A DNA stretch of 64,000 nt from the NCBI RefSeq assembly GCF_000340215.1, contig NW_006921536.1, positions 2,381,582 through 2,445,581 on the forward strand, read 5' to 3'. Positions within the stretch are counted from its first letter, which is position 1, and each line of letters starts with the position of its first letter. This DNA is from Pseudocercospora fijiensis CIRAD86. Its lineage: Eukaryota; Ascomycota; Dothideomycetes; Mycosphaerellales; Mycosphaerellaceae. Made by a program: the position numbers and the translations under genes. Shown piece after piece: positions 44,333 through 55,067 of the stretch. The notes below the pieces were generated by a model that saw nothing but the letters and a program-made list of their open reading frames with translations, was not told where the DNA came from and did not search any database.

Positions 44333-45573
44333 ATGGACAGCGACCAGCAAGACAAGATCGCCCAGTTCAGCGCTGTCACAGGCGCGAACCCCAGTGCGGT
44401 ACACATCAGAACTACCTCAACCAGAGTTCAAATCTTTCAACTGACCAATACTTGTAGGCGCAAACCGCTCTCAACGCTGCCAACTGGGACCTCGAACAAG
44501 CAGTCGGCCTTTACTTCGCCGCCAACGAAGAGCATGAAGGCGAGGAAGACGACGAGGAAGACGCTGCACCAACGCCAGCAACCCAGCCCACATCGGCACA
44601 GTCTGCACCATCAAGCTCGAGTCGGACCACGCGCGGTGGAGGCAACGGATCGAGGATGCGGACATTACGGGACTTGCAGAGTGGTGGAGATGAGGACGAT
44701 GAGAAGGATGAGAATCAGGACATGTTCGCAGGTGGCGAGAAGAGCGGTTTGGCGGTACAGAACCCGGGTGAGGGTAACCAGCCCATCGACCACTTCCGCA
44801 ACATCATGAACCAGGCTCGTCAGAACCGTGATCGCCCTCCTGGCGAGGCTGATGAGCAAGAGCAGCCTCGCAGCGCCAACTTCTCAGGCCGTGCGCAAAC
44901 TCTGGGAGGCGACGATGCACCCAGTAGAGTGGTTGAGGACCCGGAGGCAAGCAGGTCACAGCGCAGGACTCTGCCGCGCGTGACACGCACGCTGCACCTC
45001 TGGGCAGACGGAGTCAGTATCGACGATGGACCACTCCTGCGATTTGACGATCCAGCAAACCAGAACATCATGTCAGAGATCAATCAAGGCCGAGCGCCGA
45101 AGGCGCTGCTCGATGTCGAGCCTGATCAAGAAGTCGATCTCAACCTAGACCCACACAAGGGCGAGAACTATGTCGCACCGAAGCCGAAGTACAAGCCCTT
45201 CGGTGGATCAGGCCAGCGTCTTGGTTCTCCAACGCCTGGCATCGCTTCTTCGTCAACTCATGCTGCAGCACCCAGCAGCTCCGGCGCCGCAACTTCAGCA
45301 CCTGCCGAAGCTCCGGAGAACACTGTCGATGAGTCGCAACCAACACTACAAATACAAGTCCGCCTCGGTGATGGCACGAGGCTTTCCAGTCGCTTCAACA
45401 CCACGCAGACTATTGGAGATGTCTACGAATTCGTCACGGCTGCTCAACCAAATGCACGGCCCTGGGTCCTCCAGACTACCTTCCCTCCGCAAGAGCTTAC
45501 GGACAAAACAAAAGTGCTTGGCGAAATGAACGATTTCAAGAGAGGTGGCGTTGTCGTTCAAAAGTGGAAATAG
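44333..45573 (+). CDS. SHP1: Shp1/p47-like UBA-SEP-UBX Cdc48 adaptor
   Basis: Exon 1 is 44333-44398 and exon 2 is 44458-45573, with a 59 bp GT-AG intron inside the UBA domain, giving 393 aa. The splice joins TGANPSA to AQTALNAANWDLEQAV, restoring a UBA domain (residues ~1-45) that binds ubiquitin. An acidic Ser-rich linker follows, then a SEP domain (~195-265: LHLWADGVSIDDGPL, KALLDVEPDQEVDLNL) and a C-terminal UBX domain (~316-393: IQVRLGDGTRLSSRF, FPPQELTDKTKVL) that binds the N domain of the AAA ATPase Cdc48/p97. This order is that of Shp1/p47, which serves membrane fusion, ERAD and protein phosphatase 1 regulation. Confidence 0.93.
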
Positions 45574-46209
45574 AAGTCGGCGGCTTGGACACGAGAACAA
45601 GGGCATTATGAAGATCATAGAGCGCGCGATGCGCGTCGGGCTGGCTATACCTGAGCATTTTTAAAAAGGCGCTTTGGCTTGGTTGAAGAAGCGCCTAGTC
45701 GGCGCTCCTGCATCGCATAGGGAGGTCAAAAGAATAGTCAAACGTATGAAAGTGATCAAAAAGACGAGACAGCCATCATAATTTCAATTTCTCACATATA
45801 CGGAACTGATGCTTCTTTGCACAGGAGCAAGATACGGAAAAGCGACGAAAAACGCTCGATTGCCAAGCCTTCGCAGCCTCCCTGGCTTGGAACTATATCG
45901 AGCGCCGCTGCCTTATGGTGCTCTCCAGACAGCCTCAAAATACATGGTTCAAACAACTCCTTTATATATCCTACTTGAGATGCGGGCATCAAGGTTTGCG
46001 ACGTGACACTGTAAATCTCCCTACCGTCTGCGGGGCTCTGGCCTCCAGGCTCCTTATCGCGCCTGCGGCCATCGTATCGAGGCAACTTTGTAGAGCATGG
46101 CTATACTGTACAAGGCACCGGCCCGAGGGTAAGTCACCACGTTCTGAATGTCTGCTACTTTCAATTCTTCCTGTCTCTTCTTTCACCGGTTACTTTGCTC
46201 GAGCCCAAG
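45574..46209. other. Intergenic, no supported gene
   Basis: This 636 bp stretch between two plus-strand genes carries AT-rich 3' flank of the Shp1-like gene and the presumed monooxygenase promoter. A short inverted repeat (AAGGCGCTTTGGC...GAAGCGCCTAGTCGGCGC, about 45666-45705) is present. Short ORFs here lack motifs. Confidence 0.5.
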
Positions 46210-48043
46210 ATGGACGAAAAGACGCAGTTCAAGGATGTGATTGTTGTTGGCGCAGGTGAGTGGTTCAATATCTTTCTTGATATTCGCTTATTGACCAATC
46301 ACGCAGGCATCGGAGGTCTATGTGCTGCAAAGACATATCTAGAGCTCTCGCCCGAGACTGACTTGACGATTCTGGAAACGAGGACTACTCTGGGCGGTGT
46401 TTGGGCGGAACAGAATCTTTATGAAGGTCTATGCACAAACAATCTCTACAGCACTTATGAGTATTCCGACTTTCCCATGTACGCTGAGAAGTATGGCTTG
46501 AAGAAGGACATGCACATTTCTGGAGAGGTTATGTATCGATACCTGACCGATTATGCCAATCACTTCGACATATTCCGACGGATTAATTTCTCGACAAAAG
46601 TCACAGAACTCGAGAAGGTGGAGAGTGGCTGGAAGATCACGACAAAATCGACGCATGACGACTCTGAAGAGGTTGTACATTATACCCGTAAATTGATCAT
46701 GTGCAATGGTCTTGCTTCAAATCCGAACCCAATCACGATTCCTGGGCATGAGAAATTCGGCAGGCCGATCTTCAACCATGGCGGCCTCAAGGACAAGGCT
46801 GAAGCTCTAGCACGAGATCCGAGTGTGAAGCACGTCACTGTGATTGGCGCTTCCAAGATTGGATACGATGCTGTGTGGCTATTCGCTCATCATGGCAAAA
46901 AAGTGGACTGGATCGTACGGAAGTCAGGTGGAGGGGCAGTGTGGATGTCAAAGCCGTACGTGAAGATTGGACCGTGGGCTCGGATGCTCGAGCATGTAGT
47001 GTGCACGAGATTCTTTACCTGGTTCTCGCCCTGCATTTGGGGATCATACGATGGTTTTGGCTGGATCAGGAGATTTTTGAATAAGACTCGGATTGGAAGG
47101 TGGCTGATAGATGGATGGTGGGAAAACGTGCGGCATGGTACAATCGAGGTTGCTGGCTATCGAAGAGAAGAACGGCTAAAGCATCTGGAGCCGAGTGAAA
47201 GGTAGGTCTACGAAGTTGTTCAGAGGTATTTGATGTTCGCTTACCTGTTACAGCCTCCTCTGGACAGCACGAGTTGGCATACATAATTATCCAACCGATG
47301 TACACGACTTCGTCCGATCGGGTCAAGTAACAGTCAAGCATCAAGACGTCGATTCACTTTTTTCCGGTGGAACAATTAACTTCGCTGACGGGGCCTCGCA
47401 ACAAACCGACGTGCTCGTACAGATCACAGGCTGGCAGCTAGTCCCCACTATCAAATGGAAGCCGGGAGGTATCGATGCATCGATCGGCGTGCCAAGTCAA
47501 TCATACAGTCGTGGCGAGCTTGATTTCTGGTCGGACCTGGACAAACGGGCAGACTCACAAATACTGCGCCAGTTCCCACGACTAGCCGATCCTCCAAAGA
47601 ACAAGCTGCCATACACACAACCCGTCACCCCATTCCGACTCTACCGTGGAATCGCCCCACCAGGCCTGACAGCTCACGGCGATCGATCTCTGGCTTTCGT
47701 GAAAATGGTGCATTGCACAACGAATATCGTCCTAGCCGAAACTCAATCCCTATGGCTGTACGCCTATATGAACAACAAACTGAATATTGACGAACGAGAC
47801 GTCTACTGGCAAACAGCTTTGAGCAGCAGATTCGGCGCTTTGAGATATCCTTGGGGCTTCTCGAAATGGTGGCCCGAGTTCGTATACGACGCAATACCTT
47901 ATGCCGATATGTTGTTGACGGATTTGGGGCTGAGGAAGCATAGGAAGTCGAGTTGGGTGAAGGAGATATTTGAAGGCTATACTATACACGATTACAAGGG
48001 TATCAACGATGAATGGAGAGTGAAGTATGGGAAGGGAAGGTGA
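46210..48043 (+). CDS. FAD-dependent monooxygenase (FMO/Baeyer-Villiger type)
   Basis: Three exons (46210-46255, 46307-47201, 47254-48043) with introns of 51 and 52 bp give 576 aa. Splicing restores the FAD-binding VVGAGIGG (GxGxxG), which the unspliced frame breaks. Next come LETRTTLGGVWAEQ and LYEGLCTNNLYSTYEYSDFPM, typical of class B flavin monooxygenases, and a second Rossmann motif VIGASKIGYD for NADPH around residue 200. The third exon adds the ITGW (TG-W) motif. Such enzymes insert one oxygen atom into organic substrates and are common in fungal secondary metabolism and xenobiotic turnover. The in-frame TTG at 46195 is not the start. The substrate is unknown. Confidence 0.88.
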
Positions 48044-48638
48044 AGAGTTAATGTGAAGAGGAGCAGCGCACTGGTCGTTCCATTACCTAGCAACTTCTTC
48101 GAAGTGGGCACGTTTTGGTCTCGTGCCACTCTACAAAGAACCTTCAGTGTATCGGAAGATCAAGGATGTTTAGCCGATTTCGGGGCCTGCGAGGGGCAAA
48201 GAAGGCGTGACAAGTCGTACTATTTGTCTCGCGAAGACCCATTCTCCATGACACGCTCAAGAATTAGAGTCATCAGAAATGAACACGTCTATAGCGATGC
48301 CAATTAATGTCTTGGGCAGGAAACTTTCACGGAGCTGGTGTGTGTGCCCAAGGCATTGACCGACATCCGATACCGACGCCCACTTGCAGCCAATAGAGCG
48401 CACGCGGCAGCCAACGGTCCGCTGTCTTTTGTGGGTCTGTTGTTTCTGCTGCGGGGATAATCTGGGGAAGCCAAGCCCTCTTTCGAAGTCAGTCTCGTGA
48501 TGTCTTGTCTCGTCTCTGACCACTGACGCCCTGGCTGAGGTACTTAAGACTGGTACCTCCCACTTGTCCTCCTGAAAAACCTCTCCACTCCCACACAGTC
48601 CACCTCAAACAACACTTTCACACCACAATCCCGGCAAG
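48044..48638. other. Intergenic, promoter of the DJ-1-like gene
   Basis: This 595 bp stretch has a pyrimidine-rich segment (CACTCCCACACAGTCCACCTC-like, near 48585) just upstream of the start, common in fungal promoters. No gene is supported. Confidence 0.5.
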
Positions 48639-49642
48639 ATGAGTGCAATCGTTGAAGAACCTGAGAGCTTCGAGCCTCTCAAGGTTCTTATTACGCTTCA
48701 CGAGGGCATGGTAGGCCTATGACACACACCTCGCCGTCCGCCAATGCTGACAATGGCACTCAGGACTCTCTGGACGCTATCGGACCGCTCGAAGTCTTCG
48801 CCTCAGCCCTGCACGACCCGAAGAAGCCAGAGTCGAAGGCCTTCAGGGTCATCTTCGCGGGCCCCACCGAGCACGTGGTCACCGCTCAAGGTGCCTCTTT
48901 CCGCGCACACGTCGACTACAGCGAGGCTATGAAGCGTCTCCCTGAGATCGATGTTCTCGTCATCCCAGGTGGCAACCATGAAGGTCCAATCAAGGCCAAG
49001 AGCCAGCCATTGGGCATCATTAAGGCCTTCGCTGAGCTCCAGAAGAAGAATCCAAGCCGCGAGCGTTCCCTCATGTCCGTCTGCACTGGATCTCTCTTCT
49101 TGGGAGAGACCGGTATCCTTGCAGGCTTGACTGCCACTACCCATCCAGACTACATCACCAAGTTCGAGATCATCTGCTCCAACGCTGCCCAGCGTGACAT
49201 GACCGATCGCTGTGACGTTGTCGAGGAACGCTACGTCGTCAACAACCTTCGCTTCGACTTGGGCGAGAACGAAGATGAGAACCCATACATCATGAATAGA
49301 AAGGAGGTCAAGGAGTACAAGCGCCGCAAGAGCTCTGCGGGCGGTATCAGCCCGATCGAGGAACGCTCCAATGGCTTCCAGAACGGCCGTCGCCCATCCT
49401 CAGCCCGTAAGGGAAGCATGAGCTTGAAGATGAGCAACTCTCGCCGCGAGTCTGTCCTTAAGCGTGCCAACTTGCGCTTGGGTGGTCTTCGCGTGCTCAC
49501 CACCTCTGGTGTCGCCTCTGGCATGGACGGTGCTCTCTACATGGTCGGAGCTTTGGTCTCTGACGAAGCGGCTGATGAGGTCGCTCGCAAGATGTGTTAC
49601 AACTGGAAGAAGGGTATCGTTGTCGACGGCGTTGATGTTTGA
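48639..49642 (+). CDS. DJ-1/PfpI family protein with a basic internal insertion
   Basis: Exon 1 is 48639-48710 and exon 2 is 48764-49642, with a 53 bp GT-AG intron; the junction reads LHEGM-DSLDAIGPLEVF, giving 316 aa. The class I glutamine amidotransferase-like fold is shown by the N-terminal DSLDAIGPLEVFA, VLVIPGG (~88-94) and the nucleophile elbow SVCTGS with Cys131, ending in TTSGVASGMDGALYMVG. Between ~188 and 265 it carries a Lys/Arg/Ser-rich segment (EYKRRKSSAGG, RRPSSARKGSMS) absent from compact members, probably a surface loop with phosphosites. Relatives include isonitrile hydratases, ThiJ proteins and chaperone/glyoxalase enzymes; the activity is not assigned. It sits between the monooxygenase and the convergent SDR. 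Confidence 0.85.
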
Positions 49643-49741
49643 ATGGCCATAGCGAGAGGCGCTTGAGGCGTCCACTACTGATTGATGAGATGGAAGAAAC
49701 AATGTAAGCATAGTAACGAAGATCACAAGCGAACCGAGATG

Positions 49742-50749
49742 CTACCTCGGAATCAAAGCGAGATGAGAGCCAGAGATAAGCTCGATGAATTGAACTAGCG
49801 ACGAAATGAACGTAACTCCACCCTCACCGTCTCCTGCCGCCTCAGAGCCAGACTTCCAGGAACGTCTCCAAGTCCATCCTCTTGAAGAACAACTCCCCAA
49901 ACCGATCCACCAACGACGCAGCAACATCGCAATTGTCCTGCGCAGGATCCACAAACACTCTAAACGGCTTCTCCCTCCTCTCGGCACCGCAGCCAACTTG
50001 ACCAACTCCTCCGCAACAACAATCGGATCCGCATGCTCAGGCACACAACTCGCCGTCCCCGTCATCGTCTGCTCCGCCAACCCCTTCGTCGGCCCCTCCT
50101 CATACTCCCTCACAACACTCTGTATCTCCGGCCTCGCCGCATCAGAAAAATGACTCGTCCCCTTCGTAAAAACCCCCGGACTCACAATCGTACTCTCAAT
50201 CCCCCAAGCATTCAATTCTTTCGCATAACTCTGCGCCAAAGAATCCATGGCCGCTTTCGCAGCGAAATACGGTGCTAACATGGGAGATTTCGCGCCGTAG
50301 ACTGACGAGGATGAAATCCAGATTATGTGTCCTGACCTTTTGCCGCGCATGTGAGGGAGGACGAGTTGGTTGAGGCGTTGAGCTCCTACCACGTTGATTT
50401 CATACATGCGAGTGTATTGTTCGCATGTGAAGGCTTCGGCGGGCCCGAAGCCCATGTGGCCTGCGTTGTGGATTATTGTGTCGAGGCGGCCGGAGGTTTG
50501 GGAGAGGATGGATGAGAGGGCGGAGGTTAGGGATTCTGAGGAGAGGAGGTTGAGGGGGATGGGTTGGAGGTCGGCGGAGTGGAGGTGGGAGAATTGGGCG
50601 ATTTCTTCTTCGTAGGGAGCCGTGTTGCCGTCGTGGGAGTATTGGCCTGCGAAGACGGTGTGGCCTGCTTTGGAGAGTTCTTGGGCGGCGAGGCGGCCGA
50701 AGCCCGTTGATGCTCCTGTGATCAAGATGACTTGTTTGTTGCTGGACAT
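49742..50749 (-). CDS. Short-chain dehydrogenase/reductase with a frameshifted C terminus
   Basis: Start ATG 50749 (MSSNKQVILI); the in-frame ATG at 50893 would add an unlikely 48 residues. Classical SDR features: TGASTGFG cofactor motif (11-18), NAG (95-97), ISSSS (145-149) and catalytic Y161-x3-K165, so the fold and active site are intact. After VPRGG (residue 259) the frame turns into Trp/Arg-rich sequence to 49742. The +2 frame instead continues the expected SDR end (EKPFRVFVDPAQDN, FFKRMDLETFLEVWL) to a TGA at 49842. A 2 bp insertion in AGAGGAGGG (near 49975) or an assembly error explains this. It probably oxidises or reduces a small alcohol or ketone with NAD(P). Confidence 0.85.
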   Translation of the reverse strand: MSSNKQVILITGASTGFGRLAAQELSKAGHTVFAGQYSHDGNTAPYEEEIAQFSHLHSADLQPIPLNLLSSESLTSALSSILSQTSGRLDTIIHNAGHMGFGPAEAFTCEQYTRMYEINVVGAQRLNQLVLPHMRGKRSGHIIWISSSSVYGAKSPMLAPYFAAKAAMDSLAQSYAKELNAWGIESTIVSPGVFTKGTSHFSDAARPEIQSVVREYEEGPTKGLAEQTMTGTASCVPEHADPIVVAEELVKLAAVPRGGRSRLECLWILRRTIAMLLRRWWIGLGSCSSRGWTWRRSWKSGSEAAGDGEGGVTFISSLVQFIELISGSHLALIPR

Positions 50750-51246
50750 ATTGGGTTGAGGATCTTGGTGTGCGTGTGGTATGCTAGAGCTTCGTGATCT
50801 TCTGTGCGGTTCTGTGCCTGTGAAATTACCCTGCGATGCAAGGCTGTCTGAAGGAAGAATTTGAAGAGATGCGAGGTCAATGAGATACCACAATCACCCT
50901 ACCTTAGACGCCTCTTATATCGGTATCCAGCTCTCTGGACGGAGGTAAGATGGCTCGCAGCTCCGCGATCGGGGGAATGGATCATTGCAGCTGGATTCTG
51001 CGAATCGTTCGGACATTGACGACTGAATATATACGCGGGTACCCGTACCTTACTCTGTCTCTCAACGTTAGTTATGCCAAGCGGTTCCAAGACAGCTTTG
51101 TAGACTGAAGTGCATGATACACAGCCACTACGACAGAACACCTTGGGGCCAAGCATTCTACAGTAGAATATCCGGCCCGGTCCTGCAGCCGCTCTTTCCA
51201 CCATAGCCGCTCGTCTTCTCCTCCTGGACACCTTCACGCTGCAACT
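50750..51246. promoter_or_regulatory. Divergent promoter of the SDR and the second Zn2Cys6 regulator
   Basis: This 497 bp stretch separates divergent genes. A CGG triplet-rich area (near 51165-51195) lies near the regulator start, a possible site class for Zn2Cys6 proteins, but I cannot define a site. No gene is supported. Confidence 0.45.
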
Positions 51247-53231
51247 ATGTCTACTAACGGCACTCATGCTGGCAGCAAACGCTCATTAAGTCCAGATGAG
51301 GAGGAGAACCATTCGACGCCACAAGGCCGCCAGCGCTCCCGAGCCGCATGCACGCCTTGTCGCCAGCGGAAGAGAAAATGGTGAGCTGAGCATCCTCCGT
51401 CTTACAGTAACTCTCATTGCGTCATACCAATCGATATATACATGTACCAATCGCGAGAAAATAGTATCATTCAAGGAAATTGCCGAGCAAAGTTCACGTG
51501 GAAGAGATGGCGTGTATATGAAAATTCTCATGAGACTGACGACATTGCAGCGATGGAAGGCTTCCATGTGCAACATGTGTGCGTTACGAATACCAATGCG
51601 AATATGACCAAAAGGCGAAGCGGGCGTCCATGCCTCAGAATGCAGATGTCGCGCAAGAACCTCCGCCCAAGCAGGAAATGGGACGCACACCTCCAAGCAT
51701 CATCCAGTTGCAAGCACATCCATTGACAGCGCCGGGAGCTCGTTTCCATCATCGCGGGATTCTCGATCCGGTCAAGACACGATTTGTCAGAGCCAATTCT
51801 GCTATTGCCTTTCCTCGTATACTTGGTATGGACCTTGAGTCTGAAAGCATACCTAGACTGCATTCATTCGCCTGGCATCTTGGTATACGACCCGAACCTG
51901 CGGAAGAGCGCATCATTATTTCCAAGCACATCTCCTGGATGGAGTTCCAAAATTTAGCGAGCGCATACTTCAAGATGGTCCGCCCAGAGTTTGGATTGAT
52001 CGATGAAGCAGAGTTCATGGAGGCCATGGCAGCTCGCTTCCTCGACCCTTCCGGACTGAAGGACATTGATTCCGTAGCGTTGGGTATGGCCGCCTTAGGT
52101 TCTTTCTTCTCCGCGACGCCTCATCCGAAAGAAGAGGCCATGTTCCTCGATGCGAAGAGAGTACTTATGCAACGCAGCATCGGCAATTCGCCGACTCCAA
52201 ACCAGATCGCCGGCTGGATCTTACGAACCATTTACCTTCGACTCACCTCTCGGCCTCATGGAGCTTGGATGTCGAGCTGTATCGCAATGCATCAAGTTGA
52301 AGCAAGTGGTCTGCACAAGGAGATTCAGACCATCGCGGTTGTCTATCCTCAAGTCCCCACGAACGATCACAAGCTTGCGAAGAATCGTCGAAGGCTGTTC
52401 TGGATTGCACGCTCGCTGAACACTATCCTGTCCTTCGAGTACGGAAGAACAAGAGTCAATTTCGATGTTGTCACCACTAAGAAGTTTGCGGCTGAGAGTG
52501 GTACCCATGCTCACCAATTCATGGAGTTGGCTGAACTGCTCCCAAACGACTTCGTTGACCGAGACCGTGAACCTGATCCGCCAGCAGCATTGAGTCATGC
52601 TCTTTCCAAGATCGAAGCCATGCAGACAGAGTCGCACTTCATCTCGCTGCTCAAAGCAGATCTCGCCTTTGCCATTTATCGTCGGCTCTGGCTCATGAGC
52701 TTGACGGATGCGAAAGATCGTGCTGACTTGGTCATATCGATTGGGAAATCTGCTCTTACTGCGGTTCGAAAATGCCTTGCCGACAAGACACCTTGGTGGA
52801 ATGTCATCTGTACGCCTTTCCAGCTTATCTGCGTGGTGATCTCGGTGGGCTCGCCACGAAGCTTGTCACATATCGAGGAGATCATGGCTCTGATGCATGA
52901 CGTCGCTACGGTATACGACACACATATGGTGCGGGAAGCGTACAACCAGGCGACCGCTCTGATCGCTATGGCACGGAGACGCAAGCAGAAAGAACTGGAT
53001 GCCTTGAATGCTATCCCTGAGGCGCCACCTTTCGTAGACCATCCCTCAGCTGGACCAAGCAGCACATTATCCGAAGCTCCAAGTCTCGATTGGGGCGCGA
53101 TGGATCTGCCTTTCGAATGGGATATGTTTCTCAATCCTGAACTGGTGGTCAACACTCAACAAACAATGCCAATGGTCGATGCCGCCCTTGCTGGCTCATC
53201 GCTCGGCCAGTTCAAGTTTCCAATCTCCTAG
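51247..53231 (+). CDS. Zn2Cys6 transcription factor (604 aa)
   Basis: Exon 1 is 51247-51380 and exon 2 is 51551-53231, with a 170 bp GT-AG intron that splits the zinc cluster. The splice completes a codon for Cys: C35-x2-C38-x6-C45-x5-C51-x2-C54-x6-C61 (ACTPCRQRKRKCDGRLPCATC). A basic linker follows, then a fungal-type middle-homology region from ~120 to 480, with YFKMVRPEFGLIDEAEFMEAM and RRRLFWIARSLN. The C terminus is acidic with aromatic residues (LDWGAMDLPFEWDMF), as in activation domains. It is divergent from the SDR gene, which makes it a candidate regulator of the SDR-DJ-1-monooxygenase group, an inference from position only. Confidence 0.9.
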
Positions 53232-53792
53232 GCGAGTGACGCAGTACTATCATAGAGAGCCCGTGGTGTCTATCGCAACTCATATATTGCTAGGCTAGAC
53301 CTGTTGCGCTTACAGGACGGCTCTGACTGTTCAAGAGTGCCGCAAATCGGAGAATAACCAGTTCCGGTATCTTACCCGACTAACTGTACCTCTTGGCGCT
53401 TGACATGGCTACAGAGGCATGCAGATCCCAAATACCACTTTGCGCAGTTCGCCGGCCATTTGCGCTTTCAGCGGAGATCGTGCCTTTGCGATCGGCATCT
53501 TGGCCTTGGCATTCCTGCAGCTTGACCTTCTAAAACATCACTTGCGCTACCTGGGAGTGTCAGCCTGGAAATAACAAGACAATGATAACTGCTCTATCAG
53601 CGCACGTGTCGATAGCCTGCTGGACTATCTCATGCACATTCGGATAATGGTACTACAATTCCAATCAACCTGCCTATTACAGGTCTTGGCCAAGATGTCG
53701 GACAGATCACTTGCAATGCTCTTAAGAGAGCTCGAGACGCCTCGAAGATGCTGAAGGACAGCAGACTGACGTTCCTGGACGCTCACGACAAC
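53232..53792. other. Intergenic, promoter of the secreted nuclease gene
   Basis: This 561 bp stretch is without a supported gene. The antisense ORF at 53625-53987 overlaps nuclease exon 1 and is a shadow. Confidence 0.5.
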
Positions 53793-54533
53793 ATGGGCTT
53801 CACTTCGACTATCGTCGCTCTGGCCGCGGCTACCAGTGCGCTCGCTGCACCTACACACTTTGAGGTTCTCAAGCGAGGAAACTTGCCAACTCCTGTCTCT
53901 GCAGCGACCGCAAGATCTTATTTGAGCTCCATAACAACTGCTGCCGAATCGAATAATCCGGCATATAGCCGTGACTATTTCAATCACTGGATCACTATCA
54001 ACGGAAGCTGCAACACTCGCGAGACTGTTCTCAAGCGTGATGGATCAGATGTGCAGCAGGATGGTGCTTGTGCAGCGACTTCTGGAACCTGGTACTCATA
54101 TTATGTACGCTGAGCAAGGACTTTTGGACTCGTCGAGCCATTACTAACAGGTGTGTCTAGGATGGTGCCACATGGACGGCGGCTTCGGACGTTGACATTG
54201 ATCACTTGGTGCCACTGAAGGAAGCATGGATTTCGGGTGCAAAGGATTGGACTGCTGCACGTCGCGAACAATTTGCAAACGAGTACGAGGGGTCTTAAAG
54301 TTACTAGCAGAAGCCATGCTAACTTTCCCAGCCTAACTCGACCTCAGCTGCTCGCTGTGACCGACGAAGTGAACCAGCAAAAGAGTGATCGGGATCTCGC
54401 GGAGTGGCTGCCATCCCGGACGGCGTACCATTGTACATACGTCAGAGCCTGGGTCCAAGTCAAGTACTACTATGGTCTCACGATGGACAGCGCAGAGAAA
54501 TCAGCGGCTTCTGACATTCTTTCCGGATGTTAA
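53793..54533 (+). CDS. Secreted HNH-type nuclease (GmrSD/DUF1524-like)
   Basis: Three exons (53793-54104, 54161-54282, 54332-54533) with introns of 56 and 49 bp give 211 aa; the first intron has a CTAAC branch-type site. A signal peptide is clear (MGFTSTIVALAAATSALAAP, cleavage near 19). Two Cys pairs flank the core. The catalytic stretch DVDIDHLVPLKEAW carries the D-x-DH of the beta-beta-alpha metal HNH fold, followed by FAND-LTRPQLLAVTDEVN across the second splice junction and AEWLPS, the family signature. The C terminus (CTYVRAWVQVKYYYGLT) is typical of fungal secreted members. Such enzymes cut nucleic acids outside the cell, for nutrition or interaction. Upstream in-frame ATG at 53748 is less likely. 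Confidence 0.92.
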
Positions 54534-54705
54534 ATAGTATTATCATCAGGCGGAAGTGACTTCATGCCTTCAAAGCTCACATCGACTGCAGTATCTTACA
54601 CCGTCTCAACATCGCTATATGCTCATCAACCAGAACTCACGCTACCAAAACCAATTCCCAACCCCCTCACCAAACCCCAATTCCATCCTCACAGACATGT
54701 CAATC

Positions 54706-55067
54706 TCACAAGCCCAGCGGATTCTCCCCATTCTGCTCCTTCCCACCAATCCTCTCACCCCCAGGCAACTCCGAATCCGGTTTGTGATTATCGTCATCTG
54801 TATACTTTCCCTCCCGCTCGGCCTGCTTTCGTACGGCGAGAAGCGCCTCACCATTCGGATTCCCGATCTTGCCTGTCACTAGGCCGATGGGTTTCGTTAC
54901 GTAGCTGAGGACTTGGCCGAGAGGGTCTCCGATTACTGTCAAGGGACCTACATGTACTTGTCAGCATGGTGGGTGGGTGGGAGGAAGAGGATGGGTGGAC
55001 CTTTCTTTTCTGTGCCCAGAGGTCCGTCGGGAGCCATGTTGGGGACTTTGTTGAGGAGGTTGTCCAT
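54706..55067 (-). CDS. Small hypothetical protein, spliced (102 aa)
   Basis: Exon 1 is 55067-55001 and exon 2 is 54947-54706, with a 53 bp GT-AG intron that contains a CTGAC branch site; together they encode 102 aa beginning MDNLLNKVPN. The region GPLTVIGDPLGQVLSYVTKPIG is a glycine/valine-rich amphipathic stretch as found in small fungal proteins of unknown function. The C-terminal half is charged and Gly-rich. I recognise no domain. The fit of the splice sites and the loss of reading sense without splicing support it being a gene. Plus-strand ORFs at 54556-54908 are its shadows. Confidence 0.65.

Noticed and set aside
46195..46209. TTG-initiated start for the flavin monooxygenase
   Set aside because: A normal ATG lies five codons downstream at 46210, and TTG starts are not expected in fungal nuclear genes.
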